Source of the DNA: Anaspis maculata
Taxonomy: Eukaryota > Arthropoda > Insecta > Coleoptera > Scraptiidae
Direction of reading: 5' to 3'
Length of the DNA stretch: 64,000 bases
Assembly (NCBI GenBank): GCA_949128115.1
Contig: OX421966.1
Location: 51,705,416-51,769,415 of the forward strand
Part shown: positions 11,231 to 23,595 of the stretch, piece by piece
Layout: each line of letters begins with the position of its first letter
Numbering within the stretch: position 1 is the stretch's first letter
Made by a program: the position numbers and the translations under genes
Notes under the pieces: generated by a model
The model's input: only the letters and a program-made list of their open reading frames with translations
Told to the model about the DNA's origin: nothing
Database searches by the model: none

Positions 11231-11752
11231 TTTCCTGTGTGCTTGTTCAAGTCTTCATCTTGCATTACTGAAAAAAAGCAACAACTTGTGGAAAGAGAGC
11301 AGAGTTCAAATTTTTCATGGCATGGTTTTGTAAAAAAATTAACAGTGTCATACTTATTGACAATGCAACAATGAATTGAAGAAAAAAACGATCGATTGCA
11401 TTATAGATGACGAAATAGGTCAAGTCATCGGTATCCTGATCTGACGAGCAATATCAAGAACACCGCGTCACTTATCAGTCACTCGTGTGGTATTACTTGG
11501 AAATTGGCACGACCCGACTAGTTCCATCAAGTCTGGCTAGGTTCGGCGGGATTTTGTACAACTTTGCATCAGGTTGACTGAGAATTTCCAAGCCAACTAT
11601 ATATGATAATACAGTACTTCAGGGTTATTCTACAGGGTGTTCACACGTTATTAAGATTGACACCCCACTAGCCGCCTTACCCCAGAAATAATTTAAAAAA
11701 TAGAAACTGATAATCCCATAGGTAAGTTGTAAGGTATTATAATAATTATATA
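11231..11752. other. Unannotated stretch with a stray foldback terminus
   Basis: Mostly unremarkable. At about 11630 there is CTACAGGGTGTTCACACG, a CAGGGTG-type terminus. The following GATTGAC...CACTAGCC block resembles 57217-57250, so this is probably a one-ended relic of that repeat. Confidence 0.45.
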
Positions 11753-12433
11753 CAGTGGTCAAAATGTACCGGAACAGACCGGAACGGCGTTCCGGTACGT
11801 AAAATATTTGCCAAAACCGTTCCGTCTCGTGAGTATTTTCCGAAAGCCGTTCCGTTTTGTGGAAAATGTACCGAAAAGAAGTTGAGACTTGTCTTTCAAT
11901 ACATTTCGTCTTTTGTTGAATTATTTTGATTTTATTGTCTTGTTATCACATGTATTTTTTAAAGAAATTATTATCATACTAATTATTACTGTAAGTATCT
12001 ATCCATTCACGACATAAATTTAGTAATGTCACTTTTTGAGCTGTTCGTGCACTTCAACGTAGAGTGATGCGATGACCACAACCTATTTTTCTGGAAGTCC
12101 AGCAAAATATGTGTTGGAGGAAACCGGATTCAATCAAATATTTTATCCTAAAAGACTCCCTGATCAATTCAAAAAGTAACATTATACCGAATTTAGGTAC
12201 ATCGCAAATAGGGTATACCTAGCTGTCTCGACTCATTAGTAGGTACCTATCTTGATCACATAAGAATTATCTAAAAAAAAAGGACCTCAAATTTTTTTAT
12301 GCAAAAAAATGGAGGGGCCCCAGCAACCTCTCTCCCCTCCCCGGGGTGTATTCACGCCTGCAGCGCTTTCTCGCTTCGCTCGCATCGAGAACCCGAGCGT
12401 TCCGGTTCGTAAAAATTGCCATTTCGACCACTG
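11753..12433. mobile_element. Non-autonomous hAT element with perfect 8-bp target duplication
   Basis: The element is 681 bp and bounded by CAGTGGTCAAAATG and the inverse CATTTCGACCACTG. It is flanked by ATTATATA on both sides (11745-11752 and 12434-12441). Subterminal GTTCCGGT / ACCGGAAC blocks recur several times near the left end and once near the right. An 8-bp duplication and CAG...CTG ends fit the hAT superfamily. There is no transposase ORF. Confidence 0.9.
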
Positions 12434-15400
12434 ATTATATACCTACATATGTATAATACAATTCAAATGAAATGAATAATGTGTTTTAGGAGTGCGGGTA
12501 TGTTTCATTATGGTAGATGTATATTATCATTAAACGTTCACAAATTGTTGATCAGCTTTTATTATGCACTCGATTTAGCTTAGAAAACGCTTGATTTCTA
12601 GCACAAATGTCAAATTTTACAGCCGCCCAAGGTGTCATTTGATTCGAATTTCACTATACATACCTATATCGTCTAATCGAATTAATTTCAACTTGGGTTT
12701 GGGTAAGCTGTGACTTGAAAATTGTAGGTGCCTACGTTTGAGCCAGTCGAATTTTGCAGTTTTGACAGTTACATTCATTCAGTCGAATTTCGACAGAAAT
12801 TTGACCTTATTTGAAAATTCATTTCGATTATGATTGAAGACTAAAATATCGCTTGCAGCTTGTGTGCGGATCAATGTACCTACATATCTATTTTCTGGTC
12901 GCAGATCTGGTTTTTTTCGTGAAAAGCAAAATATTGTCGTCTGAAGATCAAAGCTCAAATGACAAAACGCGAAGTTGCCAACAGTGATTGCATAGTGGAA
13001 CCCTACGGAATTTTTAATCACCCGTGAAGATTTGGTGCAAAATTAAGTCACCCTGGGAATCTGCCGCAACAATAGCTTTTGGCAAATTTGCAGATTTTAT
13101 TGAGCGATTATCATTATCACATAAAACGAATTGCACTACTAACTGACGCAAAATGACACGTCATGGCTTGCTTGAACACTGAGAAAGTGATGCAATTCGT
13201 CCCATCCTGCGATGAGTTGGCTTAACACGTGTGAATAGGGCAGGAAGGGAAAGGAAATTTATAAAAATATTCTGGTGCAATCTTATGCAGTTGTGCATCC
13301 AGAAACGCTGACGGTAAATTCCGAAACAATGTCACAATTTGTGAAAATTGACCTCTAGCTCCAGTGCTGTGGGAAACAGACACTTTTCATCAGCTTCCTT
13401 ATCAAGATCTAGATGGCTGCGCTCGCGAAAATCAGGTGATAACCGGTAAAAATCGAACATCAATCGCTCAATCACTTTGCTGCCACGTCTGGGGGCGATG
13501 TTCAATTTTTAAGGGCAACGTTCTAGATTTTCACAAAAATTTGCACTCATCATTGATAATACAACCAGTTTTGGGTATAAGGTAAAATTTACACTTTATA
13601 AAATTTACACTTTATCTACTTTGCGTTACTAATGGATTCATTATTAGGTATGTAAGTACATCGAAAACAGTGCTCTGATGGAGCATATTAGTAAATTGTT
13701 TTTCAACCATTAGAAATAATTCATCACTGACAGAAGGTAGGGGAACGTCAAACGTCAGTGCCTAAGTGTCACTTGTCAAACGTTTCTATTTTTGGCTGCC
13801 AAAAGTTCCAATTTTTGGGTGATTAGCAAAGTAAATTAGATAAAATAGTATATTGCACTCGTAGATACAGTAGGATGTGCGAAGCTGTCGCTTATTACGA
13901 GCGAGATGTTTTTTTTTTATTCGAACAGTTGCCATAGATACTGTGCAAATTAATTGTCCTTCTTGAACAAAACTAATGGCATTGATTTTTTCGTTCGGTC
14001 CGAGTAAATTGGAACATCACAAAAAAGAAAAAGCAAGGGCGACTTGATATACACAAAAGCACCCGGCACCAGAGCAAGTACAATGATGCAAGATTTGTTC
14101 GAGTGGTGAACACACTTTCCAAGGCTGCCTTAGCTGTGAGCTAGCCGGGCCTAGCTAGACACACCGGCATCGAAGCTCCAACCGGCGCGGTTTTCACACT
14201 ATCATCGCGTTAGCCTTGATAACGCTCGATACTTAGAATTTATGATTAATAACGTGCAATTGCTGTATTCCCGGTATACACGGCTTGCCTGACGACGTGC
14301 AGTCTGACACCGCGAAAACCCCACATCAAACGAACCCGCATTTAACTTTTTCCTCTACCTTGTCGTCTTGATAATTGACATAATGACATAATTTGTCGAT
14401 TTAAACTAGATACAGGTATCGAAGTGAACTCACGCAAAAACAATATGCACCCTTTTCAATTTAATTAAAGGTAAATGCAGTAGATACTAGTAGATACCTG
14501 TAGGTAACAGTAATTATAATTGAAATTATTACTTGTAAAGGTCGAGAATCAACTGTCAATTAAATGTCAAATGACTCAAATAATGAACCCGTGTACCTAA
14601 CCTAATACAAAGAGCAAAAAGCTGGAGATACCTTTTTTTTTGTTAGAATAATGGATGGAATGGTAATAGGTTCCTTAATTGCTTAATTATAGCGTGCTGA
14701 TTGGGTTTATCTATAGGTATGGAAAAACTGCAACGAGGAATTATTTTATCTACATACTTATGACAGTGTGCTTGGTGTGGTGTGACAAATGACAATGAAT
14801 CATGGGGTTTGAGGTAGAAATTAGACGGAAGCGTTTGCACAAATGTCACCGTGACAATTCAATGTGACAGTTGAAAATCATTGTTTGACGGCGTTTCTGT
14901 GGCAGCGCATGTATATTTAAATTTCAAATTAAGGAAGTTAGGCCGAGCACTAGTCAACCGATAACTTTTTGAGATTGTAGGTAATAAAATCACTGGTCAT
15001 ATTATTCTTCAACTGAATATTTAGATCAAAAGAGAAATGACACTGTACTTGTATTTTATGTATTTTATAATTTTCAAAATGTGTAAGTAAGGACATGAAG
15101 GGTGATAATTTCATCATCTTTTATCAAACAAAAAATGTAAAATGAAGTCTGTAAAAATTTATCGTTATCTTATTCATATTTTTAGTATGCCCATATCCCA
15201 TAATATCCATACAAATATTATTTTGTCGATAGTTCCTGCGATAAGAGATAACACGCGAAAACACTATTTCAAATTTTTCTATAGATTTTCATCGTGTTTT
15301 GTCAGAAAAGGTCAAATTTCAAGTTTTCTCAGACGGAGGCAGAAAACTTGAAAACAAAATTATGGATCGTAATGATAATTATTGTACTTACTCGATCTGA

Positions 15401-15588
15401 GATTGAAAACGGTGCATAAGCTACCCATAGTACGTTGTAGGGGAATCGTATTCGTAGGGAAGTAATCGGAAAGTCAAAAAAAAAATCTTTGACGTAACTA
15501 AATTCCTCGAGGTATAAAGACCTAAGGTTTGATCGTGAATTTCATATTTGCAAAGGTTTTTGAATAATTTGTCTCCATAACATAGGTA
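12434..15588. other. Gene-poor stretch, nothing firm
   Basis: Short scattered ORFs only, none with a recognisable domain. A GC-richer patch at about 14105-14345 contains AGCTAGCCGGGCCTAGCTAG-like self-complementary sequence, but no feature class can be assigned. Confidence 0.4.
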
Positions 15589-16912
15589 CAGGGTGTTCAC
15601 GATAAAATTCACCCACCCCCTCTAGGAGATTCCCCTTTGAGATATTTTGAAAAACTGAAAACTTTTTCTCAACGATTTTTCCCAGGGATCTTGAATCGAT
15701 CGTCTAAAAGTTTTCAATTGGTACCGTATACAGGGTGTGACATGTAACTTTTTTATTTCAAATACAACACCCTATATTTTATTACGTCATTTGATGAAGC
15801 CTTCCTTTCTGATTACAAAGTTATATAACATTTATGATTTATTTTGACAAAGAAGCTGAGAAGCGGTCAAAAAAATAATAATACAGGGTGATTCAAAAAT
15901 GGCGCATTTCCTCTCGTATACGTTATGGGAGACGTTGGCGGAGCACGGAAAAAATAGTAAAAAAAATTTGGCTTGTTTCTCTTTCGAGTTATGAAGAGGT
16001 AAAGTTGAAAATTCAACTTCTTCAGTTTGCATGATTTTGAAGCAAGGCATTGTTAGTCGCGAAAAATCACATGCCTTTAGTAGTTCCCGAATAAAAATTT
16101 CTCTTGCAATTGAGATTTGAGTCGTATTTTTAAATTTTAAAATCCGTCTTCCACCTCAAAGGTGCCGTGAAAATACATTCGGCAAGTATGCTTGGTATGG
16201 TATGGCAGGTTCTACGGAGTTTCCAGGGTAACAATAACAATACATTTATGCTATTGTAAGGTACCTCTTTGATCTGAAGGTGCCAGGTAGGTACTAATGC
16301 GATGCTGCCAGATTGAACAGATTAGTTTTTGTTAATAACTCGCAAATCAGAGCCGATTTTTTTTTTATATTATTTTTCCCATGCTCCGTTAACGTCCACT
16401 ATAACGTGCCCGAAAGGAAATGCGCCATTTTTGAATCACCCTGTATACTTGAGTAGTCAAATAAATTGAAAATTAAAAATTACGCGACACCCTGTATTAG
16501 GAAGGAATTAGACCATTTATCCATGCAGAGTTGAATTGTGCAGACAAAATGCTGCGAGAATAACTTTTTTTTAAGTGAACTGTAGAAACCGAAGCCATCT
16601 TGCCGCGAAACAAAATTATTTGGCTACTTATTTTATTATTTTTTCGACAGCTTACTTGTCAAAATAAATCATGAGTGTTATATATATTTGTAATCAGAGA
16701 AAAAGGTTCCACCAAATAACAAAATAAAATATAGGTTGTTGCATTTGAAATAAAAAAGTTACATATCACACCCTGTATACGGTACCAATTAGAAACTTTT
16801 AGAGGATCGATTTAAGGTCTCTGGAAAAAATCGTGGAGAAAAAGTTTTTAGTTCTTCGAAATATCTTGAAGGGGAATACTGGAGGGGGTTGAATTTTATC
16901 GTGAGCACTCTG
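15589..16912. repeat. Nest of three TA-flanked foldbacks
   Basis: The outer element is 15589-16912 (CAGGGTGTTCACG and CGTGAGCACTCTG). The middle element is 15731-16775 (CAGGGTGTGACATG and CATATCACACCCTG). The inner element is 15884-16443 (CAGGGTGATTCAAAAATG and its inverse). Every end is flanked by TA. The middle element interrupts the outer one at the axis of a perfect palindrome: GGTACCGTA on its left and TACGGTACC on its right. The inner one sits at the edge of the middle element's loop, which has about 190 extra bases including another GACACCCTGTA terminus. There is no coding frame. Confidence 0.88.
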
Positions 16913-17219
16913 TACATAGGGGAAAATAGGTGGCTTGGGATAAAGAAGAAACTTTTCATTTTCCAAAGTATCTAGATATATCCCGTGTTTGATCAATTCT
17001 GAATGGCAATTTTGGAGCATCTCTACACCAACTATACAAGATAAAACTTTTAAGGTCTACACCCTACTATACCCGAGTATTTGAATATTCACCTTCGTTA
17101 CTTATACTTTCTAAGTCTTTAATATTATTATTGTTAATTATTCCTTGTTATACAGACCACAACTGGTGGTAGGATGTTGAATTTCTTCAATAAATATATA
17201 ATAATTGAACAAAATTTTC
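16913..17219. other. Spacer
   Basis: AT-rich DNA between two repeat blocks; nothing recognised. Confidence 0.4.
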
Positions 17220-18085
17220 AGGGTGCTTAAAGGTTCAGGCTTCATTTTATTTGAGCTCCATCTGAGTCCGGTTTCGATAAGCCAGATCGGTTTTGCATTT
17301 TCAAGTGGAATACTCTCGGAAAATTCAAAGAATTTTGAGAAGGATTTCAAAAAATGTTCAAGAACCAGTTACCTCTTGTTCAAAGAAAAATTGATGGAAA
17401 TTTGTTCACGGGATAAAAAGTTACAAATTTGCAATTTTTCCAAGAAGGAAAACTCGAGATCCTTTGGTCCTATTTCAAAAAATTTTTACCTCCAGAAGTT
17501 TATTCAATCTTTTCTCCAACTAAACTGCTTGACAATTGAACTGCAACACCTAAAAATTAGGTGCGTTTTCAAATTAAGATAGCTCGAAAAATATCTGACG
17601 GATTCCAGAAATTCAGGCATGTGAGGAAGGATCATTTCTTTGACTATCGAGTGCTGGTATTGATGATAAGTTTGATTGCACAATTTGTCATATACAGGGT
17701 GCCAACGGAGAGTGTGCAGATTTGGGCAATCTTGCACCTTGTGCAACTTTCGAAAAAAAAGTCCGAGATTTTTTCTATCGCGTGCTTTTGAAAGGCTGAA
17801 TTATTATGCCGAAACGGTTTTAGAATTTTGACCCTAACTTTTTTTTTCAAAAAATTGTGCTCAATTTTTTGAAATATGCACTTTTTGATCAAGAAAAAGA
17901 AATAGAGACATTGTTTGTTTTCAAACGGCGTCCATATTGAATTTACTTACGAAGACTTTCATTTGAGCCTCCACATCCCCTAGAAACTACCCCTTTTGGG
18001 ACACCGTCTCACAACAAGATATGCAATGCTTCATTTAAAAGGCCTAAGAAACGTACTCATTAATAATTGGATTGAAATAAGTATA

Positions 18086-19005
18086 CTAGGATGACCCCAC
18101 ACGTACAGCTCCCTAAAAACTACCTCTTGACTTCAAGGGACAGGGTTGGTATGATAAGACATGCAATAGATGAAAATTCTAAAAAACGTCTTTTTCAACT
18201 GTTCCACTAAAAAAGTGATGCTACACGATGACCCTTTACGTAGGTCATCCCAACAGTAGCTAACCTCTCGAAAAAAGAACTACCCTTAAGAAAACCAGTA
18301 CTTCCGCAATACCTCATTTTTAGGATTTTTTATAAATCTGTCGCAATAGTTTGCCGCTACGATGATTTCAGTCACATATCTACCCGAAACTACCCCTTCA
18401 ACTACCCCTCCAATATCGCATAGCCTCTACCTTGATGCGTTATTTACGAGTTGAAAGAACTTTTGCCTACTAACCGTTTCATTGAAATGATGGTGTTTTC
18501 TACGATGATAGTACAAAACCTTTCCTGAAACTACCCCTAGAAATCGCCCTTTCAGTAAAAGGTATGCAATACCTCATTTGGAAGCTCAGAGAAGGTGCGA
18601 TTGAATAAGTTCAAAATGATTTCGCGATGACCTTACACGCATCAAGGTAAAGGCTATGCGATATTGGAGGGGTAGTTTCGAAGGGGTAGTTTCGGGTAAA
18701 TATGTGAATGAAATCATCGTAGCGGCAAACTATTGCGACAGATTTTGAAAAAATTCCAACAAATGAGGTATTGCGAAAGTATGTACTGGTTTTTCAAAAG
18801 GTAGTTCTTTTTCCGAGAGGGTAGCTACTGTTGGGATGACCTACGCAGAGGGTCATCGTGTAGCATCACTTTTTCAGTGGAACAGTTGAAAAAGACGTTT
18901 TTTGAAATTTTAATGTACATATTGCATGTCTCATCATACCAACCCTGTCCCTTGAAGTCAAGGGGTGGTTTTTAGGGAGCTGTACGTGTGGGGTCATCGC
19001 AGTAT
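18086..19005. repeat. Foldback inserted in one arm only
   Basis: The ends read CTAGGATGACCCCACACGTA and TACGTGTGGGGTCATCGC. The arms are about 400 bp each, with the centre near 18540 and many CTACCCC/GGGGTAG repeats inside. The matching place in the right arm of the enclosing palindrome (near 21210) has no insertion. Termini differ from the CAGGGTG family. Confidence 0.8.
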
Positions 19006-19137
19006 TAGTCCGGATGCTAGTTGAAAGTACCTTGCATTTTTTGATGAGAAGATGCCACTCGATGAAAATGTTCCTTGCATCGTACTCTTCCGATCCAGAA
19101 AGGTAGCCATCAGCGCCATCCATGCCGGCGGCGTATA

Positions 19138-21072
19138 CAGGGTGATACAGAGAAAAAAAGTTGAAAAATTATATTTAAATAACCGAAACATGTGGAGACG
19201 TGTAACTCACCACATACATTAACTATTTTATGCTCATGAAGTCACAGCAAACTGTTCTTGATTACCTTGAATCGTCTTTGAAATGTAGGGGAAAACATGA
19301 TAAAAAAACAAGAACACTCTTTTTCCCATAAATAAGTAATTCTTCGAGATATTGACACAATACTTGTTATTTCTACAAAAAGTAATGTAAGAAATCATAT
19401 GAGCTGGGTAGCCAATTTCTGAGCCAACTATTTCCAGAAATACGATTGTCAACTTTTTTTTACTCTTGAGCACCATCTTGAATCTGCCTTGTGAGGCATC
19501 GTTGAAAAAGTGATTGGTTATTATAATAATGGTAACATGGAATCATTGCATCGCAAAAACAACCTACTCATCATAATTTAGTGACCTCTTCAGCGGGAAA
19601 GATATGTCATTCACGTATTTTTTGGCTCTTCAAAGCTTTAGTGCCCATGATGGCATTTGCAACATCTGGAATGGTGAAATATGTTACGCATTATGAACCT
19701 TGATGTACTTTGAGGTAGCCTACCAAGTTTCACCATTATCAATTGAGAGGTTTGTTCTTAAAAGCTGTTTGAACAAAATTTGTGTCGTTTTTTTATGAAA
19801 AATACAAAATATTGGGTCTTTCACCCTTACTTGATCCCTCACTGAGGATAGCCTGGAACCGAAAGTCTCGGGATTTTTTATGATAATGGTTTAGTGGGAA
19901 GTGCTCTTCAATGTTTAGTTGTGAAAAATTGCATAGTTGCGTTCAGATTCCAGACAGAGAGCGACAAAGAAATTCATGCAGTAAAAAAAGACATAAATTA
20001 CAGTAGAGAAAAAAAAACAGCTCAGAGCTAGACTGAAAGCTGTCTGGAGACCTTGCTTTTTATAACATGAATGTGCAATTTGGTACACTGTTAGAGCCTT
20101 AAGTTAGTCATGTTTCAAGCCTTTCACCCACGCTTGAGAGTCTCACAGAACCTGTGTATGGCGGGAAGCCTATCTAAAAGGGACATTTCCGGAATTTCTC
20201 CGTTGCAATTAAAGTTGTGTCTTTTTTCACTGCATGAACTTCTTTGTCGCTCTCTGTCTGGAATCTGAACATAACTATGCAGATTTTGACCACTACACAT
20301 TAGAGAGCAGTTCTCAGTGAACCATTAACATAAAAATTTTGCAGACTTTCGGTTTCAGGCTTTTCTCAACGAGGGATCAAATAAGGGTGAAAGATCCAAT
20401 ATTTTGCATTTTCCACAAAAAAATTAAACACATTTTGTTCAAACAGCCTTTGAGAACAAACTTTTCAATTGATGATTGCAAAACTTGGTAGGCTACCTCA
20501 AAGTACATCAAGGTTCATAATGCGTAACATATTTTACCATTCCAGATGTTGCCAATGCTATCATGGGCACTAAAGCTCTGAAGAGCCAGAAAATACGTGA
20601 ATGGCAATTCTTTTCCGCCGAAGAGGTCACTAAATTATGACGAGGAGGTTGTTTTTACAATGCAATGATAACATATCACCATTATTATGATAACCAATCA
20701 CTTTTTCAACGATGCCTCACAGGACAGATTCAAAATGGTGCTCAAGAGAAAAAAAAAATGACAATCGTATTTCTGGAAATAGTTGGCTTAGGAATTGGCT
20801 ACCCAGCTCATATCATTTCAAACATTACTTTTTGTAGAAATACCAACTATTGTGTCAATATCTCTAAGAATAACTTTTTTATGGAAAAAAGAGTGTTTTG
20901 GTTCTTTTTTCTGTTTTTCCCCTACTCTTCAAAGACGGTTCAAGATAATCAAGGGCGGTTTACTGTGACTTCATAAGCATAAAACAATTAATGTATGTGG
21001 TAAATTACAGGTCTCCACATGCTACGGTTATTCAAATATAGTTCTCCAACTTTTTTTTTCTGTTTCACCCTG
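19138..21072. repeat. Innermost foldback of the 17.5-21.8 kb nest
   Basis: Ends are TA|CAGGGTGATACAG and CTGTTTCACCCTG|TA. The arms are nearly 1 kb and pair through blocks such as CGAAAGTCTCGGG with its diverged partner near 20342. It lies on the axis of the enclosing palindrome, with GGCGTA on the left and TACGCT on the right. Confidence 0.87.
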
Positions 21073-21935
21073 TATACGCTGCCTGCATGGATGGCGCTGA
21101 TGGCTACCTTTCTCGATCGGAGGAGTATGATGCAAAGAGCATTTCCACCAAGTAGCATCTTCTCATAAAAAAATGCAAGGTTCATTCCATTTTATGCAAC
21201 TAGCATCCGGACTATATCCTTATTTCAATCCAATTATTGACGAGTAATTACCTTATGCCTTTTAAATGAAGCATTGCATATCTTGTTGTGAGACGGTGTC
21301 CCAAAAGGGGTAGTTTCTAGGGAATGTGGAGGCTCAAATAAAAATCTTCGTAAGCAAATTCAATATGGACGCCGTTTGAAAACAAACAATTTCTCTATTT
21401 TTTTTTCTTAATCATAAAGTGCATATTTCAGAAAATTTAGCACAATTTTTTGAAAAAAAAAGTTAGGGTCAAAATTCCAAAACCGTTTTGGCATAATGAT
21501 TCAACCTTTCAAAAGCAGGCAATAGAAAAAATCTCTGATTTTTTTTTCGAAAGTTGTACAAGGTGAAAGATTGCTCATATCTGCACGCTCTCCGTTGGCA
21601 CCCTGTATATGACAAATTGTGCAATCAAACCCATCATCAATACCAGAACTCGATAGTCAAAGGAATGACCTTTCCTCACATACTTGAATTTTTGAAATCC
21701 GTCAAATATTTTTCGAGCTATCTCAATTTGAAAACGCACCTAATTTTTAGGTGTTGCAGTTCAATTGTCAAGCAGTTTATATGACTCGCAGCTCGCAGCA
21801 AGTCTGCACCTAAAATAGATATTCCGTGGGGTTTACCGCAGTTCGAAATTTGCACTGCATTTCTTTTGTACTCACGAAATGTGCAAGTTTCAGTTTGAAA
21901 AAGTAACCGCCGAAAAACCGGGACGGTGTCGTATA

Positions 21936-22974
21936 CAGGGTGGTCCTCGTTTTATGTCATTAAATTCAAGGATCAATAGAAAATGAAAAATGAAGTGGAC
22001 TTTCTCCAGAAAACATATTTGAAAAATGCTTAATAACAGAGATACAGCCCTTCAAAGTTGGAAATAAATAATCGTTTTTTCCGCATAACTTTTGAACCTT
22101 TTAACCGATTTCAAAATAGAACCAAAGGTTCACTTAAATTATCCCCTGTCGAACAATCATAACATGTTTCATAAAAAAGTTTCAGGAGCGTAGACATCAG
22201 GGGGTGTTCCTACTTTTCCCCCCCTATTTTTCACTTACCAGTTATTTTTCAAAACTGTTCATAATTTTGAATTCTACGTTCAATTTAGAAGAAAAAGACA
22301 CTCTTGCAAAATTTTGATTAGAGGCTTCGCTTAGAAGATATTTGAGTTTGAAATTTTGGAAAACATGCCGAAATCGCCACTTTCCAGAATAACCCAAATT
22401 GTTTTTTTCCTGAAAATTTCTCGTGTTTTGGAAAAAATGGTGGTTTATCAACTAAGAAATTCTAGAAAACCTATTTCAGCTGAGAAATCTTGAGTTTTTT
22501 TTGGATTTTAATTTTTAGACCTTTGAAAGTGGCGATTTCGGGATGTTTCCCAAAGTTTCAAACCCAAATATCTCCTAAACGAAGCCTCTAATCAAAATTT
22601 TGCAACAGTGATTTTTTCTTCAAAACTGAACGTAGAATTCAAAATTATGAACAGTTTCCAAAAATAACTAAGGGTGGAAAATAGGGGGGAAAGTAGGGCC
22701 ACCCCCTAATGTCTACGCCCTTGAAACTTTTTGATGGAACATGTTATGATTGTTCGACAGGGGATAATTTCAGTGAACCTTTGGTTTTATTTATAATCAA
22801 ATCGGTTGAGCGGTTCAAAAGTTATGCGGAGAAAACGATTATTTATTTCCAACTTTGAAGGGCTATATCTCTGTTGTTAGGCATTTCTCAAATATGTTTT
22901 CTGGAGAAAGTCCCCTTCATTTTACATTCTCTATCAATCCTTAAATTTGATGACATAAAAGTCGGACCACCCTG
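21936..22974. repeat. Complete foldback G (1.04 kb)
   Basis: Termini are TA|CAGGGTGGTCC and GGACCACCCTG|TA, with arms of about 500 bp and a short loop near 22460. It lies inside R1 copy 1, which is not palindromic there, so this is a simple insertion. Diverged partial copies are at 28238-28600 and 55660-56125. Confidence 0.9.
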
Positions 22975-23595
22975 TATATTCAAAAATTGGCCCAATGCAA
23001 TCTATTTACTTTCGAATCTGTTGTAATTTTTCGAAAAAAGTCGATCCCCGAGCAGGAAAGAACGCCTGAGTAGAGTCTTGCACCAGATGCGAGTAATCCT
23101 GGTCAGAACCCAAGTAAGCGGCCGTCTGCGGCCGTCTGGGGTAGTAACGACCAGAAAATATTTGAAAAGTAGCGCTACACTTAGAAACGGTGAAAATAGA
23201 AGATTTTGTTTATTATTTTGTTGTGTTGCTTCCTGTTAGGAATGACAAAGTTTTAAACTTTGACATTTTTCAATATTTGACAGATGACAGGTGAAGAAAT
23301 ACTTTCAATAATTTTGAATACAGTTTGTCAAAAGCTTTCAAATGCAAATGACATACAGCAAGTCAAGTTCCCTGAGATTATAACTCCTGTCATTTTTTGA
23401 TAGTGACATTTTCGTTCGACAGATGACAGCCAAAAACTAATGGGAATGGGCTTATTCGACAGCAAAACTATGTCTGCATACTGCGGCTGCGGCTGTTATT
23501 TAGGAAGACTACAGACAGACATACGAACACATCCACAGACAGACATTACTCCGCAAATGGTCTTGATCAACTCGGGGGACCTCACAATGGATATA

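Larger units (their letters stand above)
17695..21605. repeat. Second-level foldback, CAGGGTGCCAACGG ends
   Basis: Termini are TA|CAGGGTGCCAACGG and CCGTTGGCACCCTG|TA. The flanks are CAATTTGTCATA on the left and TATGACAAATTG on the right, exact reverse complements. The insertion point is therefore the TA on the symmetry axis of the outer element. ORFs in both arms are mirror artefacts. Confidence 0.87.
17521..21779. repeat. Outermost foldback of a three-level concentric palindrome (4.26 kb)
   Basis: The left end is TAAACTGCTTGACAATTG and the right end is its inverse CAATTGTCAAGCAGTTTA. R1 copy 2 near 60165 supplies the uninterrupted version of this site. Two more foldbacks lie inside on the same axis: 17695-21605 and 19138-21072. 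The left arm is about 0.92 kb longer because an unrelated palindrome (about 18086-19005) was inserted there. Allowing for that, the centres of all three levels coincide at about 20107. Confidence 0.85.
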
